From the NCBI GenBank assembly GCA_029782025.1, contig JAKOVR010000033.1, forward strand, positions 1 through 34,027: a stretch of 34,027 bases of DNA. The letters are read 5' to 3'. Positions 16,025 to 23,342 of the stretch are shown piece after piece. The translations under genes and the position numbers were made by a program. This stretch comes from Actinomycetes bacterium. Its GTDB lineage: Bacteria; Actinomycetota; Acidimicrobiia; Acidimicrobiales; Acidimicrobilacustridaceae. Within the stretch, counting starts at the first letter, position 1; each line of letters begins with the position of its first letter. A model generated the notes under the pieces. It was given only the letters and a program-made list of their open reading frames with translations, did not search any database and was not told where the DNA came from.

Positions 16025-17254
16025 ATGGTTCCGCTCCCGGTCCTGCCCCGAACGGCCGGCCCCGCGCCGGCCCCGTCCACCGAGCCCGGCCGGCCGCAAC
16101 CGGTCCCCGGCCCCGGCCCTGGGCCCGGGGCGCGGGTGCGGGCCATCGACGCCCTCCGGGGCTTCGGCCTGTTCGTGGTGGTCGGCGGCGCGGAGCTGGC
16201 GGTGGCCGTGTGCGCACTGGCGCCGCCGTCGTGGTCCTGGGTGCCCGGGGTCAGCGAGAACCTCGGTGAGCACGTCGAGTGGGAGGGTCTGCACTTCCAC
16301 GACTGGATCTTTCCCCTCCTGGTGTTCGTCACCGGGCTGACCGTCCCCCTCCTGGTGACGGCGCGGCTGGACGGCGGCACCCCCCGGCGGTCCGTCCTCG
16401 GCCGGATCGGCCGCCGGGTCGGGGTGCTGCTCGTCGCCGGGCTGGTCTTCAACGGGGCGCTGCAGCTCCCCGGCCTGGATCAGACCCGGCTGCCCGGCGT
16501 CCTGCAGCGGTATGCCCTGGCCTGGGGTGGGGCGGCCGTGATCGTCGCCTTCGTGCGGGACCGGTGGCGCCAGGTGGCGGTGCTGACGGCGCTCCTCGTC
16601 GGCTACTGGCTCCTGCTCCGCTTCGTCCCGGCGCCCGGCGGGGTGGCCGGCGACCTCACCCCCGACGGCAACCTGGCCGGCTGGATCGACCGGCTGCTGC
16701 TCCGGCCCGGCCAGCGGTTCGAGGACTGGGGCGACCCGGAGGGCTTCCTCTCCACGCTGCCGGCCGTCGGTTCGGCCCTGCTCGGCGCCCTCATCGGCTC
16801 GGAGCTCGTCGCTCCCGGCGGGGGGCGGTTCGGCGGACGTGGTGGCCGGTCGAAGCTGGCGGCGCTGGGCGTGGTGCTGGCGGCGGCCGGGTACGCCTGG
16901 GGCCGGTCCTTCCCCCTCATCAAGCAGCTCTGGACCTCGTCGTTCGTGCTGGTCACGGCCGGGTGGGGGTGCGTCGCCCTCGCCGTCTGCCTGGCCGTCT
17001 GCGACCGCGGGTGGTTCGGCCGGACGCTCCGGTGGTTCGAGGTCTTCGGACGCAACGCGCTGGTGATCTACCTGGCGTCGGCGGCGGTGGACTTCCTCGC
17101 CATCGCCGGCTTCGTGGTGGGGGGTGTGGTGCAGCGCCTCACCGACGCCGGGCACGCCGAGCTGGCGGCGGTCGTGGCGATCGCGGCCGCGGTGGAGCTG
17201 AAGTGGCTCCTGCTCTGGTTCCTCGACCGCCACGGGGTGCGGCTGCGGGCCTGA
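16025..17254 (+). CDS. NagX/DUF5009-type membrane acyltransferase (heparan-alpha-glucosaminide N-acetyltransferase-like)
   Basis: A 409-residue integral membrane protein. ATG 16025 has GGGTGGGAG just upstream, so I prefer it to GTG 16007. After a Pro-rich N-terminus the family opening RAIDALRGFGLFVVVGG appears, then HVEWEGLHFHDWIFPLLVFVTGL, the block that aligns with the W-x-G-x-x-x-x-D-L-I-F-P signature of HGSNAT/NagX proteins. Next comes PGVLQRYALAW, and then GFLSTLPAVGSALLGALIGSE. About nine to ten spans are visible. Eukaryotic HGSNAT transfers acetyl groups across the lysosomal membrane onto glucosamine, and bacterial members probably acylate cell-wall or glycan amino sugars. The exact substrate here is unknown. 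A hairpin starts directly after the stop. Confidence 0.85.
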   Translation: MVPLPVLPRTAGPAPAPSTEPGRPQPVPGPGPGPGARVRAIDALRGFGLFVVVGGAELAVAVCALAPPSWSWVPGVSENLGEHVEWEGLHFHDWIFPLLVFVTGLTVPLLVTARLDGGTPRRSVLGRIGRRVGVLLVAGLVFNGALQLPGLDQTRLPGVLQRYALAWGGAAVIVAFVRDRWRQVAVLTALLVGYWLLLRFVPAPGGVAGDLTPDGNLAGWIDRLLLRPGQRFEDWGDPEGFLSTLPAVGSALLGALIGSELVAPGGGRFGGRGGRSKLAALGVVLAAAGYAWGRSFPLIKQLWTSSFVLVTAGWGCVALAVCLAVCDRGWFGRTLRWFEVFGRNALVIYLASAAVDFLAIAGFVVGGVVQRLTDAGHAELAAVVAIAAAVELKWLLLWFLDRHGVRLRA

Positions 17255-17283
17255 CCGGGACGGGCGCGGTCCGCCCGTCCCGG
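17255..17283 (+). terminator. Perfect 11-bp hairpin immediately after the NagX-like gene
   Basis: Arms 17255-17265 and 17273-17283 are perfectly complementary around a 7-nt loop. The first paired base directly follows the TGA stop. There is no U-tract. Confidence 0.65.
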
Positions 17284-17329
17284 CCTCCGGCGCCCGTCGC
17301 TGTCACACCCCCTCGGCAGGATGGGGACC

Positions 17330-18754
17330 ATGACCGCTCCCCGCTCCGCCGGCCGATCACCGGGTGGCCCCCGCCCCCGCACCTCCTACCGCTGCACCGA
17401 GTGTGGTGGCGGGAGCCCGGCGTGGGTGGGGCGGTGCCCGGGGTGCGGGTCGTGGAACACCCTGGTCGAGGAACGGGTGGAGCAGGGCTCGAGCGGCGGG
17501 TCCCGGCGCCTGCGGGCCGTTCCCACGCCCTCCTCGCCCGCCGTCCCCATCGCCGAGGTGGATCTCACCACGTTCCAGCCCCTGCCCACGGGCGTCCAGG
17601 AGCTCGATCGGGTGCTCGGCGGTGGGCTGGTGCCGGGATCGGTCACCCTCGTCGGCGGCGAGCCGGGCATCGGCAAGTCCACGTTGCTGCTGCAGGCGCT
17701 CGGGGGTCTGGCCGTCCGAGGCACCGCGCTCTACGTCACGGCCGAGGAGTCCTTGCAGCAGGTCCGCCAGCGCGCCGACCGGCTCGGGGCGCTGCGACCC
17801 CGCCTCCTGCTCACCTCCGAGACCGACCTCGGCGCCATCGTCGCCCACATCGAGGCCGTGGCCCCGGCTGTGGTGGTGATCGATTCGATCCAGACGGTCT
17901 TCCATCCCGACCTGGCCTCCGCCCCCGGCTCGGTCGCCCAGGTGCGGGAGTGCGCCGCCGCGCTGGTGGCCGAGGCGAAGGCCCGGGGGGTGGCGGTGGT
18001 GCTGGTGGGCCACGTCACCAAGGACGGCGCGCTGGCCGGCCCCCGGGTGCTCGAGCACGTGGTCGACACCGTGCTCACCTTCGACGGGGAGCGTCACCAC
18101 GCCGTGCGGGTGCTGCGGGCGGTGAAGCACCGCTTCGCCGGCACCGGCGAGCTGGGTCTGATGGAGATGACCGGGGCCGGGCTGGTGCCGGTCGACGATC
18201 CGAGCAGCCTGTTCCTCGCCGACCGCCGGGCCGAGGTGGCCGGCTCGGTGGTGGTCCCCCTCGTCGACGGCCACCGCGCCGTGCTCCAGGAGGTCCAGGC
18301 GCTCGTCGTGCCCGCCCGCGGGCAGGCCTACCCCCGGCGGGCGGCCGAAGGGCTCGACGTCAACCGCTTGGCGGTGCTGCTCGCCGTCCTGCGCAACCAC
18401 GCGGGGTGCGACACCAGCCTGGCCGAGGTCTACACGTCGGCGGTGGGCGGGGTGGAGATCCGCGATCCCGGCGCCGATCTCGCCGTCGCCCTCGCCGTGG
18501 CGTCCTCCCTCGTCGACCGGGCCCTCCCCCCCGACCTGGTCGTGGTCGGTGAGGTCGGTCTCGGTGGGGAGGTGCGTCAGGTGCAGCACGCGGAGCGGCG
18601 GATGGCGGAGGCGGCCCGCATGGGCTTCAGCCGCATCGTGGTGCCGCTCCTGTCCCCCGAGCCGCCGCCGGGGATCACCGCCCACCGGGTGGGGAACCTG
18701 CGCCAGGCCCTCGTGTTGTGCGAGGTCGGGTCCCGCTCCCCGGGGCCCTGGTGA
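17330..18754 (+). CDS. radA: DNA repair protein RadA/Sms
   Basis: 474 residues from ATG 17330; ATG 17321, three codons earlier, is possible but its upstream purines are too close. The N-terminal zinc finger is YRCTECGGGSPAWVGRCPGCG (Cys22, 25, 36, 39). A RecA-like ATPase follows with Walker A GGEPGIGKST at about 108-117 and Walker B-like VVVIDSIQTV. The RadA-specific KNRFG motif reads KHRFA at about 266-270. A C-terminal Lon-protease-like domain (DVNRLAVLLAVL, then YTSAVGGVEIRDPGADLAVALAVASS) completes the protein. RadA is a hexameric branch-migration helicase in recombination. disA follows 24 nt later, a conserved actinobacterial and firmicute pairing, and RadA restrains DisA in other species. 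Confidence 0.96.
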   Translation: MTAPRSAGRSPGGPRPRTSYRCTECGGGSPAWVGRCPGCGSWNTLVEERVEQGSSGGSRRLRAVPTPSSPAVPIAEVDLTTFQPLPTGVQELDRVLGGGLVPGSVTLVGGEPGIGKSTLLLQALGGLAVRGTALYVTAEESLQQVRQRADRLGALRPRLLLTSETDLGAIVAHIEAVAPAVVVIDSIQTVFHPDLASAPGSVAQVRECAAALVAEAKARGVAVVLVGHVTKDGALAGPRVLEHVVDTVLTFDGERHHAVRVLRAVKHRFAGTGELGLMEMTGAGLVPVDDPSSLFLADRRAEVAGSVVVPLVDGHRAVLQEVQALVVPARGQAYPRRAAEGLDVNRLAVLLAVLRNHAGCDTSLAEVYTSAVGGVEIRDPGADLAVALAVASSLVDRALPPDLVVVGEVGLGGEVRQVQHAERRMAEAARMGFSRIVVPLLSPEPPPGITAHRVGNLRQALVLCEVGSRSPGPW

Positions 18755-18766
18755 GGTCTCGCCCTC

Positions 18767-18772
18767 TAGACT
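18767..18772 (+). promoter_or_regulatory. Possible -10 box for leaderless disA transcription
   Basis: TAGACT lies exactly 6 nt before the disA ATG, with no Shine-Dalgarno in between and no clear -35. disA may therefore be transcribed independently as well as from the radA promoter. Confidence 0.35.
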
Positions 18773-18778
18773 CCCGCC

Positions 18779-19855
18779 ATGCCCCGCCGCCGGAGTGACG
18801 CGCTGTTCCACGCGCTGGCCGCGGTGGCTCCCGGCAAGCCGCTCCGGGAAGGGCTCGACCGCATCCTCCAGGCCAAGATGGGCGCCCTGATCGTGGTCGG
18901 CGACGGCCCCGAGACGCTCAACATCTGCTCGGGCGGGTTCCTGCTCGACGCCGCCTTCAGCCCGCAACGCCTCTCCGAACTGGCCAAGATGGACGGCGCC
19001 ATCATCCTCGCCTCCGATTCCAGCCGCATCGCCCGGGCCAACGTCCACCTGGTGCCGAACCCCAACGTCCCCACCTCGGAGACGGGCACGCGGCACCGCA
19101 CGGCCGAGCGGGTCGCCCGCTCGATCAACGTGCCGGTCATCTCGGTGTCGGAAGACATGGGGATCATCAACGTCTACATCGGCGACGAGAAGCACCCCCT
19201 GTCCCCCACGCCCCGGCTGCTCGACCGGGCCAACCAGGCGCTGCAGACCCTGGAGCGCTACAAGAACCGCCTCGACGAGGTGTCGTCCTCGCTGTCGGCG
19301 CTCGAGGTGGAGGACCTCGTCACCGTGCGGGACGTCGTCGTGCTGCTGCAGCGCATGGAGATGGTGCTGCGCATCGCCGACGAGATCGAGGCCGACATCG
19401 TGGAGCTCGGCAGCGACGGGCGGCTCGTGCGGCTCCAGCTCGAGGAGGTGATGGGCGGTGTCGGCGACGAGCGCCGCCTCGTCATCCTCGACTACTTCCA
19501 CGAGGACTCCTCCTGGCACCTCGAGGAGTCGATGGACGGGCTGACCCAGCTCGACACCGAGGACCTGCTCGACCTCAAGCGGGTGGCGTCGATGCTGCAC
19601 CTCCCCGCCGGCGCCGCCGACCTCGACGCGTCGGTGCAGCCCAAGGGCTACCGGCTGCTGTCCCGTATCCCGCGGCTGCCCGACGCCATCGTCCACCACA
19701 TCGTCGACCGCTTCGGCAACCTGACCAAGATCATGCGGGCCACCATCGACGACCTCGACGAGGTCGAGGGTGTGGGCGAGACGCGGGCCCGGGCCATCAA
19801 AGAGGGGCTGTCCCGTCTGGCCGAGAGCAGCATCCTCGACAACTACGCCCCCTGA
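18779..19855 (+). CDS. disA: DNA integrity scanning diadenylate cyclase DisA
   Basis: A 358-residue enzyme that joins two ATP into cyclic di-AMP and pauses at branched DNA. The DAC domain (about 10-145) has both signature motifs, DGA at 72-74 (AKMDGAIILASD) and RHR at 105-107 (TGTRHRTAER). The central helical linker covers about 150-290, and a C-terminal helix-hairpin-helix DNA-binding region contains the DLDEVEGVGETRARAIKEGL segment. Length is normal and nothing is missing. It follows radA, and its stop codon sits inside a hairpin shared with the convergent small lipoprotein gene. No c-di-AMP phosphodiesterase or ydaO-type riboswitch is visible in the window. Confidence 0.97.
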   Translation: MPRRRSDALFHALAAVAPGKPLREGLDRILQAKMGALIVVGDGPETLNICSGGFLLDAAFSPQRLSELAKMDGAIILASDSSRIARANVHLVPNPNVPTSETGTRHRTAERVARSINVPVISVSEDMGIINVYIGDEKHPLSPTPRLLDRANQALQTLERYKNRLDEVSSSLSALEVEDLVTVRDVVVLLQRMEMVLRIADEIEADIVELGSDGRLVRLQLEEVMGGVGDERRLVILDYFHEDSSWHLEESMDGLTQLDTEDLLDLKRVASMLHLPAGAADLDASVQPKGYRLLSRIPRLPDAIVHHIVDRFGNLTKIMRATIDDLDEVEGVGETRARAIKEGLSRLAESSILDNYAP

Positions 19856-19873
19856 TCCGGTCCCGAGGGGGCG
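19846..19873. terminator. Hairpin spanning the disA stop codon, between convergent genes
   Basis: Arms 19846-19853 and 19866-19873 (8 bp, perfect) enclose a 12-nt loop. The disA TGA (19853-19855) spans the stem-loop junction. It could end both disA and the leftward lipoprotein transcript. Confidence 0.5.
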
Positions 19874-19876
19874 CGG

Positions 19877-20047
19877 TCAGTGCTCGTAGGGGGGGCCGTT
19901 GCGGGCCGGGTTCTGTTCGCCGGGGAGCTTCGGGGTGTCGTTCCCTGCCGGCTTGCCGCAGCCGGTGGCACCCACCGCGAGCGCGACGGCCAGCGCGGTG
20001 GCGGCGATGGGGCGGCGGCCTCGGCTCCGGCGGCGCAGCGTGGGCAT
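19877..20047 (-). CDS. Small 56-residue lipoprotein
   Basis: A short but convincing gene: a basic N-terminus MPTLRRRSRGRR, a hydrophobic stretch ATALAVALAVG, lipobox ATGC with Cys30, then only 26 mature residues (Gly/Pro/Asn/Lys-rich, ending GPPYEH). GAGAAT lies 6 nt before the ATG, consistent with a leaderless transcript. It is divergent from the hydrolase gene and convergent with disA. No function can be assigned. Confidence 0.6.
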   Translation of the reverse strand: MPTLRRRSRGRRPIAATALAVALAVGATGCGKPAGNDTPKLPGEQNPARNGPPYEH

Positions 20048-20096
20048 CACGTCATTCTCGCCCACCGCGCCCGCCGGCGGTAGTAGACCTGCGGCC

Positions 20097-20765
20097 ATGC
20101 GCACCTCGCTCCCTTCCGGCACCCCCGCCGAGCTCGCCCGCCCGTCCGGCGCGGCCGACGGTCCGCCGCCCGACCGTGGCCTCGTCGTGATCCCCGACAT
20201 CATGGGCCTGCGCCCCCTCTTCGACGCCCACTGCCAGCGCCTGGCCGACGCGCTCGGCGCCACCGTCGTGGCCGTCGAGCTCTGGCCCGACCATCTCGAC
20301 GAACCGCTCCCGTGGCGCCTCGAACACGTCGGTGACCTCGTCGACGAGCGGGTGCTGGGGGACGTGGCCGCCGCCGCCGACCTGACCAGGGCGTCGCAGG
20401 TGAGCGTGCTCGGGTTCTGCATGGGGGGCATGTACACGCTGAAGGCGGCCGGCACCGGCCGGTTCCACCGGGCCGCGCCGTTCTACGGGATGATCCGCAT
20501 CCCCGAGCAGTGGCGCAGCGCCACCCAGGGCGAGCCCCTCGATGCACTCGCCCGGCCCGGCGCCTGCCCGGTGCTGGCCGTGGTCGGCACCGCCGATCCC
20601 TGGACCCCGCCCGAGGACGTCGCCGCCCTGGAGGCGGCCGGGGCGGCGGTCGTGCGCTACGAGGGGGCCGACCACGGGTTCGTCCACGACCCGGACCGCC
20701 CGGCCCACCGGGCCGACGATGCCGCCGACGCGTGGCGGCGCGTCGAGGCCTTCCTGTTCGGGTAG
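20097..20765 (+). CDS. Dienelactone hydrolase-family alpha/beta hydrolase
   Basis: 222 residues from ATG 20097; the frame is open further left, but that region is antisense to the small lipoprotein. The core is a single alpha/beta hydrolase domain with VVIPDIMGLRP near the start, nucleophile Cys108 in VLGFCMGG, Asp167 in GTADPWTP and His193 in ADHGFVHD. This is the Cys-Asp-His triad of dienelactone hydrolases (carboxymethylenebutenolidase family) rather than the Ser triad of most esterases. Classical members open dienelactone rings in chlorocatechol breakdown, but no catabolic genes surround it, so the substrate is unknown. It is convergent with the Crp-type regulator, with a hairpin between. 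Confidence 0.88.
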   Translation: MRTSLPSGTPAELARPSGAADGPPPDRGLVVIPDIMGLRPLFDAHCQRLADALGATVVAVELWPDHLDEPLPWRLEHVGDLVDERVLGDVAAAADLTRASQVSVLGFCMGGMYTLKAAGTGRFHRAAPFYGMIRIPEQWRSATQGEPLDALARPGACPVLAVVGTADPWTPPEDVAALEAAGAAVVRYEGADHGFVHDPDRPAHRADDAADAWRRVEAFLFG

Positions 20766-20787
20766 ACGCACCGGCGATGGCCCGCGG

Positions 20788-20805
20788 CCCCGGCCTTCGC
20801 CGGGG
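20788..20805. terminator. Hairpin between the hydrolase and Crp-type regulator genes
   Basis: A 7-bp perfect stem (20788-20794 with 20799-20805) has a CTTC loop, ending directly at the stop codon of the leftward regulator. It is probably bidirectional. Confidence 0.55.
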
Positions 20806-21495
20806 TCAGCGGGAGCGTCGCTCGAGCTGCTCCCGGTTGGTGATCCGGTAGCGCCGGTCGTTCTGCTCGATCCAGCCCAGGCGGATGAAGGAGGCGATCG
20901 ACTTGTTCACCCGTTCCCGGGAGGCGCCGACCATCCCTGCCAGCTCTTCCTGCGTGATCGGGAGGGCGAACTCCTCCTGGTCGCCGGCCAGCTCGAGCAG
21001 GCGCTTGGCCGTGCGGCCCTGGACGTCGAGGAAGACCGAGTCGGCGAGGGCCTCGTCGGTGGTGCGCAGCCGTTGGGCCAGCAGCGCCACCACGTGCCAG
21101 AGGAGCTCGGGCTGGTTGCGGTAGAGCGCCCGGATCGGGGCGTAGGGGATCTGGATCACCGACGAGGGCTCGAGGGCCCGGGCTTCGGCCGAGCGGGCGA
21201 GGTCGTCGAAGAGCGGCATCTCGCCGAACAGGTCGCCCCGTTCCATCAGCGCCATCATCGACTCGCGGCCGTCGATCGATTTGTTGGCGATGGCGATCCG
21301 CCCGTCGATCACCACGAAGAGGTGGTTGGCTTCGTCGCCCTCGCTGAACAGGACGTCGCCGCGCTGGAGGGCACGCGACATCGCGCTGTCGTGGATCCGG
21401 TCGATCTGGTCCGGATCGAGTTCGTTGAAGAGGGCCACTTCGGCCAGGAGCGCACGATGATCGGCCACGGCCGCGCATGCTAGTTCCTCCTGCAT
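20806..21495 (-). CDS. Crp/Fnr-family transcriptional regulator
   Basis: 229 residues from ATG 21495; GTG 21468 (220 residues) is an alternative preceded by TAGCAT 8 nt upstream. The N-terminal cyclic-nucleotide-binding beta barrel (about 22-135) carries the phosphate-binding cassette [18 protein letters not shown] with Glu92, Arg101 and Ser102, the residues that hold cAMP in Crp. A long dimerisation helix follows, then a winged helix (about 175-225) containing [24 protein letters not shown]. No Fnr-type cysteine cluster is seen. It probably responds to cAMP, like the actinobacterial Crp/GlxR group (inference). It is divergent from carD, so it may control that gene or itself from the shared 105-bp region. 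Confidence 0.92.
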   Translation of the reverse strand: MQEELACAAVADHRALLAEVALFNELDPDQIDRIHDSAMSRALQRGDVLFSEGDEANHLFVVIDGRIAIANKSIDGRESMMALMERGDLFGEMPLFDDLARSAEARALEPSSVIQIPYAPIRALYRNQPELLWHVVALLAQRLRTTDEALADSVFLDVQGRTAKRLLELAGDQEEFALPITQEELAGMVGASRERVNKSIASFIRLGWIEQNDRRYRITNREQLERRSR

Positions 21496-21517
21496 CTGCG
21501 GGCTGTCGCGAGTGTCT

Positions 21518-21546
21518 TTGCGATCGCTCGCGGTTCTCCTTACCCT
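21518..21546 (+). promoter_or_regulatory. Predicted carD promoter
   Basis: -35 TTGCGA (21518-21523), a 17-bp spacer and -10 TACCCT (21541-21546). It predicts a start near 21553 and a leader of about 48 nt containing a good ribosome site (GAGGAG, 21590-21595). The palindrome GCGATCGC (21520-21527) overlaps the -35 end. Confidence 0.6.
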
Positions 21547-21600
21547 GGTACGACCACCCGGCCCGCGGCAGCGGGCCGCTACGCGCTCACGAGGAGCAAC

Positions 21601-22080
21601 ATGGCGTTCGACGTCGGCGACAAGGTCGTGTACCCGCACCACGGCGCGGCGATCATCGAGAGGCGGGAGAAGATCATGGCCTTCGGTGAGGAGCGTGAGT
21701 ACCTCGTGCTCAAGCTGGCCTACGGCGATCTCACCCTGAAGGTGCCCACCGACAACACCGACGAGGTCGGCATCCGCGACGTGATCAACGACGAGGAGGT
21801 CGAGGAGGTGTTCGCCGTCCTTCGCAAGAAGGAGGCGCGCATGCCCACCAACTGGTCGCGGCGCTTCAAGAACCACGTGGAGAAGCTGAAGTCGGGTGAC
21901 ATCTACCAGGTGGCCGAGGTGGTGCGGAACCTGTCGTTGCGGGAGCGGGAGAAGGGGCTGTCGGCCGGCGAGAAGCGGATGCTGCAGAAGGCGCGCCAGA
22001 TCCTCGTCAGCGAGCTCACCTTCGCCATCAACGTCGACGAGGAAGCGGCCGAGGCCAAGCTCGACGAAGCGCTCTCGTAG
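21601..22080 (+). CDS. carD: CarD-family RNA polymerase-binding transcription factor
   Basis: A 159-residue protein. The N-terminal Tudor-like RNA polymerase interaction domain (about 1-60; [17 protein letters not shown], then [17 protein letters not shown]) binds the beta subunit. The helical C-terminal domain (about 70-159) contains the [17 protein letters not shown] segment, with the Trp that contacts the upstream edge of the promoter bubble in mycobacterial CarD, followed by [18 protein letters not shown]. CarD stabilises open complexes, especially at rRNA promoters. Start and ribosome site are clear. ispD follows after 21 nt and ispF-rlmB beyond, the usual actinobacterial order. Confidence 0.97.
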   Translation: MAFDVGDKVVYPHHGAAIIERREKIMAFGEEREYLVLKLAYGDLTLKVPTDNTDEVGIRDVINDEEVEEVFAVLRKKEARMPTNWSRRFKNHVEKLKSGDIYQVAEVVRNLSLREREKGLSAGEKRMLQKARQILVSELTFAINVDEEAAEAKLDEALS

Positions 22081-22087
22081 CGTGCCG

Positions 22088-22093
22088 TAGGCT
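22088..22093 (+). promoter_or_regulatory. Possible -10 box for leaderless ispD transcription
   Basis: TAGGCT sits 8 nt before the ispD GTG. It is the same hexamer as the desaturase -10. No Shine-Dalgarno separates it from the start codon and no clear -35 is seen. Confidence 0.35.
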
Positions 22094-22101
22094 CCAGCGC
22101 C

Positions 22102-22758
22102 GTGAGCGTGTGGAGCATCGTGGTCGCCGGGGGATCGGGGAGCCGGTTCGGCGGCGACGTGCCCAAGCAGTTCCTGGAGTTGGCCGGACGGCGGGTGGTC
22201 GACTGGTCGGTGGGAGCCGCCGCCGCCGTGTCCGAAGGCGTGGTGCTGGTGGTGCCGGCCGACGAGGTCGCGGGGACCCACGTCGTGGGGGCCGATGTCG
22301 TGGTGGCGGGGGGTTCGACCCGGAGCGGGTCGGTGCGGGCAGGACTGGCCGAGGTGCCCGGTGACGCCGACATCGTCATCGTCCACGACGCGGCGCGACC
22401 GGCGGCCGGCGTGGGCCTGTTCGAGGCCGTGGTCGAGGCGGTGCTGGCCGGGGCGGCGGGGGCCATCCCCGGGGTGCCGGTGGCCGACACCATCAAGATG
22501 GTGGACGAGGACGGCGTGGTCTACGAGACGCTGCCCCGCGACGAGCTGGTGGCGGTGCAGACCCCGCAGGCCTTCCGGGCCGACGTGCTGCGCCAGGTCC
22601 ACCGCGGCGACCCGGAGGCGACCGACGACGCTGCCCTGGTGGAGCTGGCCGGGGGTCTCGTCATGGTCGTCCCCGGCGAACCCGGCAACACCAAGCTCAC
22701 CCTCCCCGAGGACCTGCCCCGCCTGGCCCGGGCCTTGGGTGCGCAAGGGCGCGAATAG
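22102..22758 (+). CDS. ispD: 2-C-methyl-D-erythritol 4-phosphate cytidylyltransferase IspD
   Basis: 218 residues from GTG 22102. It catalyses the third step of the MEP isoprenoid pathway, joining CTP and methylerythritol phosphate. The nucleotide-binding loop is IVVAGGSGSRFGGDVPKQFLEL (Arg15, Lys22), followed by GGSTRSGSVRAGL and IVIVHDAARP. The C-terminal part has TPQAFRADVL and TDDAALVELAGG. All catalytic positions seem present. The last codons form the left arm of a strong hairpin with the stop in its loop region, so ispD and carD transcription probably ends here before ispF starts anew. Confidence 0.95.
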   Translation: MSVWSIVVAGGSGSRFGGDVPKQFLELAGRRVVDWSVGAAAAVSEGVVLVVPADEVAGTHVVGADVVVAGGSTRSGSVRAGLAEVPGDADIVIVHDAARPAAGVGLFEAVVEAVLAGAAGAIPGVPVADTIKMVDEDGVVYETLPRDELVAVQTPQAFRADVLRQVHRGDPEATDDAALVELAGGLVMVVPGEPGNTKLTLPEDLPRLARALGAQGRE

Positions 22759-22779
22759 CGCACCCTTGCGCACCCAAGG
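22733..22779 (+). terminator. 17-bp perfect hairpin overlapping the 3' end of ispD
   Basis: Arms 22733-22749 and 22763-22779 are perfectly complementary, continued after one mismatch by three more pairs around a short loop. The left arm encodes the last residues of IspD and the TAG stop is in the loop. There is no U-tract. Confidence 0.7.
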
Positions 22780-22817
22780 GCCGACGGGCCGACGGTGGGC
22801 GGGAGGATCGGGGCGAC

Positions 22818-22823
22818 TAACGT
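22818..22823 (+). promoter_or_regulatory. Possible -10 box for leaderless ispF transcription
   Basis: TAACGT lies 9 nt before the ispF ATG and after the ispD hairpin. It has no convincing -35. It would restart transcription for ispF-rlmB. Confidence 0.35.
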
Positions 22824-22832
22824 CGTCCAGCT

Positions 22833-23342
22833 ATGACCGCCGCCGGTGCTCCCGCCGTGCCGCCGCTCCGTGTGGGCCAGGGCTTCGACATCCACGCCTT
22901 CACCGATGACCCGGCCCGCGCCCTCGTGCTCGGTGGCGTGCGCTTCGACGGGGAGCCCGGCCTCGCCGGCCACAGCGACGCCGACGCCGTCGCCCACGCC
23001 GCCGCCGACGCCCTGCTCGGCGCCGCCGGCCTCGGCGACATCGGCGCCCACTTCCCCGACACCGATCCGGCGTGGCGCGGGGCCGACAGCATCGGGCTGC
23101 TGACCGAGGTGGCGCGACGGGTGCGGGCGGCGGGCTGGGAGCCGGTCAACGTCGACTGCGCCGTGATCTGTGAGCGCCCGAAGCTGGCGCCGAGGAGGGA
23201 CGAGATGGAGCACAGGCTCACCGCTGCCGTCGGGGCACCGGTCACCGTGAAGGGCAACCGGGCCGAACAGCTCGGCGCGCTCGGTCGGGCCGAGGGCATC
23301 GCCTGTCTCGCCGTGGCCCTCGTTGCCGGGAGCGCACGATGA
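22833..23342 (+). CDS. ispF: 2-C-methyl-D-erythritol 2,4-cyclodiphosphate synthase IspF
   Basis: A 169-residue trimeric zinc enzyme of the MEP pathway that cyclises CDP-methylerythritol phosphate with loss of CMP. Metal ligands Asp19 and His21 lie in GQGFDIHAF. His47 is in LAGHSDADAVAHA, and His55 later in that motif is the third ligand position. DIGAHFPDTDP and the CMP-pocket segment VKGNRAEQLGALGRAEGIAC are also present. It overlaps the rlmB start by 4 nt (ATGA), so the two are translationally coupled. In many actinobacteria cysS lies between these genes; here it does not. Confidence 0.96.
   Translation: MTAAGAPAVPPLRVGQGFDIHAFTDDPARALVLGGVRFDGEPGLAGHSDADAVAHAAADALLGAAGLGDIGAHFPDTDPAWRGADSIGLLTEVARRVRAAGWEPVNVDCAVICERPKLAPRRDEMEHRLTAAVGAPVTVKGNRAEQLGALGRAEGIACLAVALVAGSAR

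Noticed and set aside
17357..19699. A 780-codon leftward frame
   Set aside because: Antisense across radA and disA, both of which are certain genes.
22310..22322. A GGTTCGACC sequence resembling a tRNA T-loop
   Set aside because: It lies inside ispD and no acceptor, D-arm or anticodon arm can be built around it.
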